Positions 24,547 to 35,110 of a stretch of DNA of 64,000 nucleotides are shown one piece after another. Every line of letters begins with the position of its first letter. Position 1 is the stretch's first letter. This stretch comes from Salticus scenicus. Taxonomy: Eukaryota; Arthropoda; Arachnida; Araneae; Salticidae. Location: contig OZ005648.1 of NCBI GenBank assembly GCA_963930645.1, forward strand, positions 155,891,035 through 155,955,034. Direction: 5' to 3'. Under the pieces are notes generated by a model that was not told where the DNA came from, did no database searches, and saw only the letters and a program-made list of their open reading frames with translations. The position numbers and the translations under genes are program-made.

Positions 24547-25515
24547 GAGACAAAAACTCTTGCACACCTGGTTCTTCATTCCTGAGAAAAGGTGGGAGTC
24601 TTCTTATCAATATTAATTACTGAGCCTTGGTAATCTTACAATTACTAAGATGTTATTAAAAAAAAATTATTAAAATGGCATAAAGTGATTAAAAAATTAC
24701 TAAAATGATTACACTAAATTTAAATTATAAATAATTTAATAATATAAAAGGAATTTGCCACTGGCAACCTAATTTTTTTTTTTTTTTTTTTGAAGCATCA
24801 AGGATCTTTTCTTCATATTTCAAACGTCTCTTAGTTTAGTATTAATTGAATTTATTGTTTTAGTATAAATTTTAAGCAAAATTTGTAGAAAATCATCGAA
24901 TAAGAATTATTATTTTTAAAATACTGATTGTTTTTACCAATCTATTTTTTATTAAACAGTCTAAGTAATTATGATGTGTTCTATTGAAAAAATCTATTCC
25001 CGATTTAAATTTAGATAATTTAAAAAATAACCATCTTCATGGAAGAAGTAATGTATTTCTATGTAAAATCATAAATTAAATTCAAAGGTAATTTAAAAAT
25101 AATTTTTGAAGGTAATTAAAGTTTGTACAATTCAATATTTATTACCATACATGCTTATTCTTTTACAGTTTATGCATTGATAAATTACACATATAAAAAA
25201 TCCAATCTTTTTTAAGATAATATTATATTGGTCAAATGAACCCCCCCCCCCCTCCCCTAGACTAGTCACAAGTAAATAATTTTGTTAGCTAACATGATAT
25301 TTTCAAATTTGAACAAAACAATTTAAAATATTTTATTTAGATATTTATTGTTTTATTTATTATTAATTTTATTAATTATTACATCTTCATTTTGTATTGC
25401 ATAAGATAATAAAACCTCAGCTGATTTTCTATTAGATTGCACTACTGTTGGATGTCGTAAGTGTGTGTTAATCATTACTTCTTCAAATAGAAAAGTTCGA
25501 AAATTTATGTATAAT

Positions 25516-26767
25516 CAGGGTTGCCAACTTTTCAAAAACAGTTTGAGGAGTATTCAGAGAAATTTTGAGGAGCATTTTGGGTACTTTGAGGAGCAATTTT
25601 AAAAATACATAAAAAAAAAAATAAAAAGAAAGAAAGAAACCACAAACAAACATAAATTAACAACAATAATATGAAATTAAGAAATATTTATTGATAATCA
25701 AATATATTTAGCAAAACAGTGAAGAGAGATAAGAATGGGAAATGCGATTAAGTCTGAATATAAGCTTAAAACCCCAAAAGTAATTTGTTTTTTGCATAAT
25801 GGCATATTTTCCATACATAAATAAAGACAATATATGAAAGTAGATTATTCAGTTACATAAAAAAAAAAAAAAAAGCACGAAGGGGAAAAAAAAATTAAAT
25901 TTCTAACAATTTTCATGAATGTCAAAATAATTATTATACTATCACATAAAAATCTAAAAACGAAATCTCCGATATTCATATAAATGATCTTATCTCTGAG
26001 TCAACTCCCTCTAATCTGCATAGCTTGGGACCATATGTTTTGTAAACTTTAGAATTTTGCAGATTATTGGTCATAATTTGTTTACTTATTCCCCCCCCCC
26101 CCATATACAAATAAAGATATAATAATAAATCATTAATGCTTTAAGTGAATGATAAAATAAATGCATAATTATTTCAAATAAATCTTAAATAAAGCGTTGT
26201 CAATCGGCCTTAAAGTTCAGTAGCTTTGAATCCATTATTTTTATCGATAAATAATTAAAATAAACAATTTTTTTAAAGACCTATTAAGCATTAAGATAAC
26301 TGAAACATTGATATAGTTTAAATGAAAATCAAAACACCGCATAATCATAGCATTCGGTTTCTTTCTTCCCCCCTTTCAGTTTGTGGTTTTAATTAAACAC
26401 TCTCTTAGCTAATGTAAACAAATATTTGTTCCCGTTCTGAGTCAGCAATATTTCGATTACGCAATGCCTAGCACTAGAATGTTTTCTTTCTTTCCTTTTT
26501 TTTTCTTTACTATTTATTTACGAGTATTGTACGATGAAGCGTGTGGTTCTTCAAAAAAAAAAAAAAGAAAGAAAAAAGAAAAATAGTTTTTTTTTTTTTT
26601 TTTTTTCGGTGTCTGCCACTATTCAGTTTTATATATTTAATAAAAAAATATTTAGTTAGATGGTCAAGACTGAATTTGCAGAGCATAAACATTTACTTTG
26701 CGGAATTGCGGAGTTTTTAAATTTTTTCGGAGAAACTCCGCAGAAATCGGAGCAGTTGGCAACCCTG
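25516..26767. mobile_element. CAGGGTTGCC-type element with 6-bp TSD
   Basis: The ends CAGGGTTGCCAACT and AGTTGGCAACCCTG are perfect 14-bp inverted repeats. A 6-bp direct repeat TATAAT abuts both ends (25510-25515 and 26768-26773). Subterminal DNA has TTTGAGGAGCATTTTG-like repeats on the left and CGGAGAAACTCCGCAG on the right. The 1252-bp interior is AT-rich with homopolymers and no transposase. It sits in intron 5, its right end about 80 bases from the exon 5 donor. Confidence 0.85.
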
Positions 26768-26845
26768 TATAATGGAAAAAAACAATTACAATTTCAGAAA
26801 TCAAAGAGAAAAAAAAAAATAATAATAATAATAATAATATCTTAC

Positions 26846-27451
26846 TCTGATAGTTAATGGACTCTCAATGACCAATCTTTTTTCAGCAATAAATTTTTTA
26901 TTCCATTTGGCAAAAATAGTAAATTGATCTGTGCAAACAACACTCCAAAATTTACTAGGTGCCTTGACAAGTTGAATATTTTTAACTAACTCATTATAAG
27001 GCAAACAATTTTTCTTATGCAATATTTCTTCCTGAAGAGAATTATCCAATGAATCTCTAGGGATTGATAAATCATCTGTTGATGCTTCATAAAGAACTTC
27101 AACTTCCTTGTGAACAGAAGTGTCCTCTGAATTACAAGAGTTAGAGGTTAAATTATCAGTCGACCTTTGTTTGGGTTTTATCACAACAGAATTTTCAACA
27201 GCTGTTGATTTTTTAGTAGCATCTTTTGATATAAGGTGTGAAGACATCAAAAACTTGATAGGAATTGCTTTAGGTTTTAATGTTGGTAGTTTCTTTTTTA
27301 TTTCAATAATATCACCATCTGGTGTTTTTGTTCTAAAGTATTTTTCAATATCATTTTCTAGAAAATGACGTTCACATATATGATCATCTTTAGTTAATTC
27401 TATGCTTGTGTCCTTAAGAGCTTCTTTCCACTTATTAAAAAGACCATCAGC
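26846..27451 (-). CDS. THAP gene exon 5 (second half of THAP domain 2 plus downstream region)
   Basis: The exon follows a CACTTTAG acceptor, is open for 202 codons in phase 0 and ends at a GTAAGA donor. Its first part completes a THAP zinc finger: a conserved W (FNKWKEAL), the C-x2-H pair in DHICERHF, and LPTLKPKAIPIKF, equivalent to the AVPTIF-like motif that closes THAP domains. A Ser/Thr-rich linker follows, then a conserved-looking region with PSKFWSVVCTDQFTIFAKW and EKRLVIES. THAP domains bind DNA through zinc held by C2CH residues, so a nuclear DNA-binding role is likely. A candidate exon 6 follows in phase. Confidence 0.85.
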
Positions 27452-27935
27452 CTAAAGTGAAAACAAAAATTAATGAACAAGTTAGTTTGTATCCTTTCAT
27501 ATATTATATTTAAAACAGTTTGAAACTTAAGGCATATGAATTATTATAAAATGTTTACTATCAAGAATGAATGTTTAAGTTTAAAAAAAACACGTGCAGC
27601 CTTTTAATGCAATGTTAAATTTATTATTTCAGAATATATGAGGAGCAAACATTCAAACTGTGTTTTCTCCAAAAATTAGAAAAAAAAAAAAAAGAGTTAG
27701 TAATTTTTCTTTAATCTCAACATAAAATAGTACGAAAATATACCATTATTGTCCATTAAAACTAATTTTATCCCATTATTAACTTACTTAGAATATTGAG
27801 GTTTCAATCAAAAAGTGCTTTCTCCATAGCTTGTCACCATTCAAATGGTGATTCCTCCAGCCAACCAATCAGAGCTGATCTTAATGGTCATGTGACTTGC
27901 CCACTTACCAGCAGTTTAAATGTAGATATTTTTAC

Positions 27936-28190
27936 TTTCTTCTATATGTATATACAAAGGAAGTATTGTATTCATGAAAATGTTCGAGCTCCAGTTTTCG
28001 ATGGATTTACATGTTTTGGGATGTCCTGAACACAATTTAATTGTTTTTAGAAAATGTCTGTGTGTCTGTATCACAAATTTTGTGGACGCTGTAACACAAT
28101 TGAAAGGCGTTTGTACACATTTATGATAAAGAAAAGTAAGGAGTTTTTAAGGACTTCCAGAAGATATTTTAAGGACTACGTAAGGTAATT
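27936..28190 (-). repeat. Stem-loop-terminated repeat family, member 4 (inverted)
   Basis: On the plus strand the terminal stem-loop comes first: TACTTTCTTC ... AAGGAAGTA (about 27939-27967). Then comes the inverted conserved block with ATGAAAATGTTCGAGCTCC, GTTTTGGGATGTCCTGAACA and GTGTGTCTGTATC. This is the mirror image of member 1, so the copy points to the minus strand. No coding capacity. Confidence 0.6.
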
Positions 28191-30225
28191 TATACATTAT
28201 ATATATGTATATATTATATATTTATTTCCCCCCCCCCCCCAGTGTACACACACACATATATATATATATATATTTATAGAGAGAGAGAGAGAGAAGGAAA
28301 GGAGCACTGTTAACTAACATTATAGTCTAACACAACATAAAATAAAATTTCGTAAGTTCAAGTACAAATTCAAAAAGGAAAATTGAGAAACAATCTTTTT
28401 TAATTCATAAAAAAGTAATAATTTATTCAGTTACTCACCAGATGATCCTGGAATGTTGTTTAATCCAGTAAAGTTGAAAACACATTTTATTTTTTATGTA
28501 TAGTTTAAATGTTAAAGAAAAAAGATATATGTTGTTTAATACCAATTTTTTATTTAACAGTATATCTCAGTTTTGTCCACAAGCAAAATAACTTACTATG
28601 ATATCAATCCCAAATTTGTCTAAATGAAACTATTGTATATTTATAAGAACATGAAAAAATGACGATCTTTTTATTTATGAAGTATAAAATTAACCATATA
28701 AGATAAGAGAAATACACATCATAGTACAACATAAATTAATTATTGAAACTATATTGAGAACACTTGATACAAGAAAATAATAATAATAATTTAAAAATTA
28801 CTATATCTATGTTCATAGCCAGCAAACATTGTCCATGATTATGATACAAAATAGTCAGCCAATGGCATTTGAGGAAATTGAGTTGCAGAATGGCAACAGC
28901 AAGATATAAATAAAGAAATTATTTGTGTATAAAATGTTTTTGTTGGCTGTGTCCTTTGCCCTTCCTTTTTTTCTGTAAAGTAAATTCCCGTAGATAATTT
29001 TAAAGTTACTAGCAAGGTGCGTTAGGCTTTTTTTTGGTAAATATTCATAAGTTCAAATAAATGTGTTAATTTTTCTAAAAAGTTTCTCGTGATGTGATAT
29101 CTATTGAATTTCATCACATATGCTGGTGTTTCTGACAATTTTTAAGTTTTTGATGCTAATTCTCCTCAGATGCGGTGAGTGATTACACTGACATAGTGTT
29201 TCATTCAAATAAACAGGAACAACTATTTTGAAATGTTTTATATTTTGGCTGTTTGATACAGCCTTGCAATATTACATCTATCTACCATCTTGAGGCAGCA
29301 AAAAGAAAGCCATTAGTGAACAGTGGCTTTCTCTAACTAGTGTTAGAAATTAACCAAGCATTAGTTGTCAAATCTTACTAAATTATTGCATTTAATGTCT
29401 ACAAAATTAAATATGGTCATCAGCAAATTATTTGATGACAAGTTGACACTTATTTTTATTTAACTTTGAAAGCTCCAGCTTTATACTGTATTTATTTATT
29501 TTCTTTTTCTGATGCATGCAGTATTTCCAAACATAGAATAAAAAACAGAAGACTCTGTTTTTCTTATTCTTTGCTTTCAAAGCTGATCATCTGCATTTAA
29601 AAAAGTGATGGGGTGGAATGTACATGACATATGTCAAATAGAAACAGGTAGTAACCAATGACTAATAAAACTAACCTTGGAGATTACAACCCAAAAATTC
29701 TTGCTCTTGTTGCTTAAAAGTTTGGTTAAAATTTCAAAGAAATGGAGCACCACTTACTTAAAAGGTTTTAAATGTACACATGCATTATGGTAAAACGGAA
29801 TATACCTTTCTATTTTACAATTGCATGTGCATCCAAATGTTAAAAACTCAATTTAAAAAATAATAATAATAATTATAATGAAGCGAACAAAGAAAACAAT
29901 AGAGGAAAAAAAAATCTTTTTGAAAAGTTGTAATTAATGCAATATTTTTTAAATGGAAAAAAAGAAAATCCCTGGTTTACACAACAGCAAAATTTTATGA
30001 TATACACCAACCATGCATAAAGCAAATAACACCAACTCTGTAAATGGATGTCCAATTTTGCAATATGAGACAATAGGTAATTTTTATTCTGACAATTTTA
30101 TTTGTTTTCGTACATTATTTTTATGCACTTAATTTTGAAAAGAAAATTATGTCTGGTTTTTGGATTGACTTTTTGAAATTATAAAATGAAATATTCTTTT
30201 ATTCATTTCTGGCCTCTACTATATT

Positions 30226-31640
30226 CAGGGTGTGAAAAAATCAGATTTTTTTTATTTAAATCAGGTTTTTTTTGTTTTATTTACATTATTTGACTAAAAA
30301 TAAATGTTACGAAATTAAGCATGAAAACTTTTTTTAAATTTAAATGTGAATACATATAAGAAGCAATAAATATAAACAAACTAAATTAAAAAAAAATATA
30401 TGAGGATATTAAAAAATTAAAATCAAAGTAAAAAAAAATTGTAATATTAGCCAACATAGGTGCATTCTACCCCCCCCCCCCCTTTCAAAAAAAAAATAAT
30501 AATAATAATAATAATTAATTAATTAAGTGTAAATAGCTTAAAAGCATATAAGATAATTATTATTTTTAAAATGTATTTATTATTATTGTTATTAAAATGT
30601 ACATATTAAAATATCTTGAATATCACATTAACAAATTTTTTGAAGAGAAACTTTTTGGAGAATAATTTTGCAATTAAAGGAAATTCAATGTGTATATAAT
30701 ATATATGTTACGGGCAATGTAAATAATTGGGCATTGTTTATAATGCTCGGGCAATTTAAAAAGTGCCCAAAAGGATATGACAAAATGATAAATTATGTTG
30801 CAAATTTTACATTGCCCGGTCATTATGTATAATGCTAAAATAGCGGTATTTATAATGACCGGGCAATGTGAGAAATTATCGTAAAGTAATTCAAATTTAT
30901 CAAATTGCCCAATTTTAATGGTCATTATTCATAATAACCATGCATTATGAATACTGACCTAAATAATTACATTGCCCGTAACATATATATAATACACACA
31001 TTAGTTTGTGCAATTTATTACCAATAAAATACATATAAATTCTAAGATTTTTTCAAAAGATTAAAGTTTTAAAAAATTAAGAAAACTGAAACAACTAGCC
31101 AGGCCATTACCATTTCATTTCTAATTTTATAAAAGCCTAAGTAAAAAGGGAAAAATTGCTTGAGAATGCCTTGGCCAGTTAAAAAACATAGTAATCAGAA
31201 TTAGTAAATATGAAAAGTTAAACATGAAGGACAAAGTGACAGACAAATCAAATGTTTCAGTTCAGATGATACAATATTTATTATCCTTAAAAAAAAAAAA
31301 AAACTTAGGGCAGAGAATTTAAGGCTTTGTATAAAAAAATTTGGCTGCAAATGAACATAGTTAACTTCAAAATAAGAACAGAAGATAAAAATAGAGTTGT
31401 AGAAAATTAAAAGAATCATTTTTAAAATTAATAAACACAGATATTTTATTTATTTATTTTTTGGGGGGAGGGGGTATTTGATGTAAATAACAAGTAAGTT
31501 CAAGTTTTCTTATGTACTAAGACTATATAAAACTACATATTGACCCAAAATTGTAAAATTTTATTTTTGATTTAAATCAATGATTTTTTAAAAAAAATCA
31601 AAGTGATTTTAATCAAGCTGATTTAAATCGCCGTACCCTG
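30226..31640. mobile_element. Non-autonomous hAT element with 8-bp TSD
   Basis: It starts CAGGGTGTGAAAAAATC and ends CGCCGTACCCTG. Inverted subterminal runs resemble GATTTAAATCA/TGATTTAAATC on both sides (ATTTAAATCAGG left, CTGATTTAAATC right). A perfect 8-bp duplication ACTATATT flanks it (30218-30225 and 31641-31648). The 1415-bp interior has no transposase but carries a second, nested element (30690-31000). Confidence 0.9.
30690..31000. mobile_element. Nested miniature inverted-repeat element
   Basis: The ends GTGTATATAATATATATGTT and its near-complement at 30981-31000 flank ACGGGCAATGTAA ... TTACATTGCCCGT. Inside, more copies of the GGGCAATG/CATTGCCC motif form a second hairpin (CATTGCCCGGTCATTATG ... 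ATAATGACCGGGCAATG). At 311 bp it is almost wholly made of inverted repeats. It lies within the hAT element at 30226-31640 and so inserted later. Confidence 0.8.
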
Positions 31641-31765
31641 ACTATATTACTAAAAAATTACACAGATCTTGTACAAAAACAAAATTATATGAAAATTTTA
31701 CATAGCAAAGTGAGCAATTATTTTGTCTTGTGGCTGATGATGTGGAATAATGTTCAATCATTAAG

Positions 31766-31796
<31 letters not shown>

Positions 31797-32471
31797 TGTG
31801 TGTTTTCCTTTCTATAGATCACCAAACCACATAAATATATTCCCACAGCCTGCCAAAAAAAAAAAAAAAAAAAACATTTACAACATTACTTTATGCTTAA
31901 AAGGATAACAAATACATTTGGACTGAAATGTGAATTACAGCTCTTTCAGCTCAGAAAAGTAATAACAATAGGAATAATAAATTTCTGAAACATTAGAATT
32001 TCTCAACACTCTTTCTAATCTAAACATTTTTCTTTCATTACTGACCCTTTGATACAAAAGAAAAACACAGCGTTAGCAAAATGCACTGCAAATGGTAAAA
32101 GTGTTTATTCATTTGTCTGTTCTCTTCCAATGCACTTTATGGAAGTGATAGATATTTTGAAAAATATTTTAAAAAGGTATATTTAACATTTAGGAAAGCT
32201 TTCTTAAAAAATAAATGCCATATGAAAAGTACTTTGAAATGATCTACAGTACTTTCAGTTAATAATAGAGATGCATTGTAATGAATATACAGATTTAAAC
32301 ATCAGTTAAATTTTAAAATGAATTAATTTTTAAAATGAATTGCAATAATTAAGAGATTTCTTCAATAAACTTTTTACATAGAAGAATTTTTTGGAAACTG
32401 AAATCTCTATAATTAAATAAGAGTAATCTGAACAATATTATGAAAAATTTTACTGAACCATGTACATTTAA

Positions 32472-32699
32472 CCCGTTAGTAGTCATTAGTTGGTCGATTT
32501 GCCGCCCATACTTCAGTGTTGCCAAATTTTTTTATTTAATAGCCACCAAAAAGTTTTAGAAGTAGCATTTGATATACATAAAACGCGAATAAAATTGAAG
32601 AAACGTCGATCACATCACTTCTTAAAATTATTGGTGAGAGTTAAATAAAAAGTGTGCAATCTGTAATAGGTGGCGCTGTCTATAGCGACTACTAACGGG
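32472..32699. mobile_element. piggyBac-like miniature element (TTAA TSD)
   Basis: The ends CCCGTTAGTAGTC and GACTACTAACGGG are perfect 13-bp inverted repeats flanked on both sides by TTAA (32468-32471 and 32700-32703). Strict TTAA duplication with CCC...GGG ends is the known signature of piggyBac elements. The 228-bp interior is non-coding. Confidence 0.85.
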
Positions 32700-33712
32700 T
32701 TAAAGGTGTGTCTCAAAATGATAGTGTTACTCCAATATTCCAGCTTAGGTAAAGGAGGAGGCCATAAATGAAGAACTGCATACATACAATATTGGATAGG
32801 TTTTACTTTATATTATGTATAAAAAAAACTGCTATAAGTCAGCACATAAAAAAATACAATTTTCTTTTATGATATTGTAACTAAAAAACATCTTAGAATG
32901 GATACAGCCATGTGTATGAAGTTATTGGACATAAAAATTTTATCATGCACTGTTTAGCTTAACCATAATTAAAATAAGATTTTTTTTCTCAAATTTAGCA
33001 TTAATGTAGCTATGGGATGTGCAAAATCATTTTCTGAATTAAAAAGACAAAAAATTGATATATTTTATAAAAATTAACTGTATAATAAAGCAATTAAGTG
33101 ATTCCCATTGGACGTACAGGTTTAAAGTCCGTTAGTCACCATCAAGTGCCAAGACATAAGCGTTTCATTATTCACCTGATAAATTAATAGCTCCAACAAG
33201 TATCAGATAAGCAGCTTTTTCTTCTCATATAAGCGTCTCAAGAAATACATTGCATTCTGTACTAAGAGTGTAAACATCTTTGCTAACAGAAAATGCACAA
33301 CAACCTAAACTGACATTACTTCACATGATTAAGAGAGTTAATTGAGCGAAGTAACACACATTTAATGGCAGCATTACTGTCATATAGCAATAAAATATAC
33401 ATCAAAACAAAGTTACACTGAACTCTATGCATTAAAAAATAAATAAAAATAAAAGGAATATTTATCAAGTTACTTGTATCAGTTACGAAACCTACTGAAT
33501 ATACCAAATTACAAATAATGTATGAATCATACAATTAAGAAAAACACAAGTCTTATACAGAATACCTTAAGATCCATAGAGTAAAATTACATTGTCAATC
33601 AGACTTGTTCAAAACATTCTGTTTTAAATATTTTTTAAAGTATAAAACAATGCATGCAATATGTAATACATTAGTATTTGAGCTATTTACAATTAAAATT
33701 TTGATTACTTAC

Positions 33713-33827
33713 ATGTGGTACAGGAAACATCAAGATACTTCCCTCTCCTTCTGCAGAACTATAATCTATTAACCTTTGAGATTTTGATTCGCATCCTGGT
33801 ATAGAGCAATTAATAAGTTCCCTATTC
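33713..33827 (-). CDS. THAP gene exon 4 (first half of THAP domain 2)
   Basis: The acceptor is TTTCTTCTAG and the donor a consensus GTAAGT. The exon enters needing one base, exactly what exon 2 or the cassette form of exon 3 leaves over, and reads NRELINCSIPGCESKSQ and on to SILMFPVPH. CSIPGC is the first cysteine pair of a THAP finger; MFPVPH is the usual hydrophobic/proline segment before the intron. The C-x2-H half is in exon 5. There is no ATG before the cysteine pair, so the domain must be joined to an upstream exon, which supports one gene with two THAP domains. Confidence 0.85.
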
Positions 33828-34439
33828 CTAGAAGAAAAACTTTTGGATAATTTTATATTATAATAACAATTTTTCCTTTTATTATGAAATACACACTATT
33901 AATAGAAAAGCTCATTATGACATGTTTGCTACTAAGGGGGAAAAAGTGTTTAGAGATAGCAATTCTTTTATAAAATAATTACAATACTTTAGGCTTGTAG
34001 GAGTAATTGCTATTTATCCCTTTTGTTCGTATTATATTTTAAATTAAACAAAATCGATATATGATACAATTATTTAAAAACAGGAAGTTCTCCATTAAAA
34101 TCTAACATTTCTGCTTTTTTTTTTTTTTTTTTTTTTTTTATAAACAAAGACAACAAAAGAATCTATTATCTACCAGAAGTAATTAGTACCACAAGTGTTT
34201 AAGTGATATTATATTATTTCAAACAAAATGAAATTAATATAGCTCATTTAATTTTCCTAAAGTTTAAAAAATCTGGAGTGACTTCACTCAGTTTTGCAAA
34301 CATTAATTTATTTATACAACCATTAATTATTTAAAGTAAGAAAATCCATTAAATAAACAAAACAGAAAATTATAATGTGGTGTTTGAGTATTTTTCTCCA
34401 TATAGGATGCTGTTTAATTTAATGCTACTGTCTCTTAAC

Positions 34440-35106
34440 CCATAGCTCATAATGATAAAAAAAAATTTCATTGTGTCCCTGTAAAAAATCTAGACTTGCT
34501 AGATTCAACAAAATCTTTCAGTTTCTGTAACAGTGACCAATAATAATACGTACATAAATTTTCAGCTCAATCAGATAAGGTCTTTAGATGCTATTGGATC
34601 ACACTTTAAATAATTTGAGCCCATATAAAGAATTTTTATTTGTGTCCTTGTAAAAGGACTATAAGTGCTAAATTCACCAAAATTGTTACAGTTCAGGCAA
34701 TAGTGATCTCTAATATGTGTATAAATTTTCAGCTCAATGGAATAAGGCATTTAGACGCTATCGTACTTTACAAAATTTTGCTCCATGGGCAATTTGCTAA
34801 AGAAATTTTCATTGTGTCTCTGTAAAAAAAAAAAAAAAAAAAAAACTATAAATGCTAGATTCACTAAAATCAATAAGGTTCGTCCTACAGTGAGCTCATT
34901 TGAACAAGGTGTTTAGATGCTACTTTACAAAATTTCACGCATGGATTTTGGTGCAGTTTTAATTAACTGATGCTGAGATGTAGCGTAGCCATATTGAAAA
35001 TCTCAGAAAGTGAGGAATAGCATTATCACCTGTTGGCTAACATACACCCAAATTATGCCAGCATTCATTTTCATAATGGTTATCTTGCATATCAAGCTTA
35101 GTGCAA
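34440..35106 (+). repeat. Module array of the stem-loop repeat family
   Basis: About three modules of 170-190 bp share TTCATTGTGTCCCTGTAAAA, GCTAGATTCAACAAAATC and ATAAATTTTCAGCTCAAT. They match, in opposite orientation, the modules at 62700-63430. A fourth, more diverged module leads up to the inserted element at 35111. No coding capacity. Confidence 0.75.
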
Positions 35107-35110
35107 TTAA

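Larger units (their letters stand above)
22004..26845 (-). other. THAP gene intron 5
   Basis: A large intron carrying several repeats listed separately: a minisatellite near 22680-22850, an inverted-repeat pair near 22890-23570, a hairpin near 24423-24546 and the element at 25516-26767. T-runs lie at 23098-23114 and 24772-24791. A 90-codon plus frame at 24098-24370 shows no domain. I see no additional exon. Confidence 0.45.
27452..33712 (-). other. THAP gene intron 4
   Basis: A roughly 6.3-kb intron with no further exon recognised. It contains a stem-loop family member (27936-28190), a CT/GA-type and (TA)n tract with a C-run near 28200-28295, the hAT element 30226-31640 with a nested element, and a piggyBac-like miniature element (32472-32699). 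T-, A- and (GT)n tracts lie at about 31767-31803 and 31854-31874. Confidence 0.45.

Noticed and set aside
26801..26850. Extension of THAP exon 5 into a Tyr/Phe-rich C-terminus
   Set aside because: The frame runs on only into a (TAA/ATT)n microsatellite; a good GTAAGA donor at 26845 precedes it and a phase-matched exon follows at 22003.
34440..35106. CRISPR-like array
   Set aside because: Modules are degenerate, 170-190 bp long and contiguous, without short identical repeats and unique spacers, and the DNA is eukaryotic.
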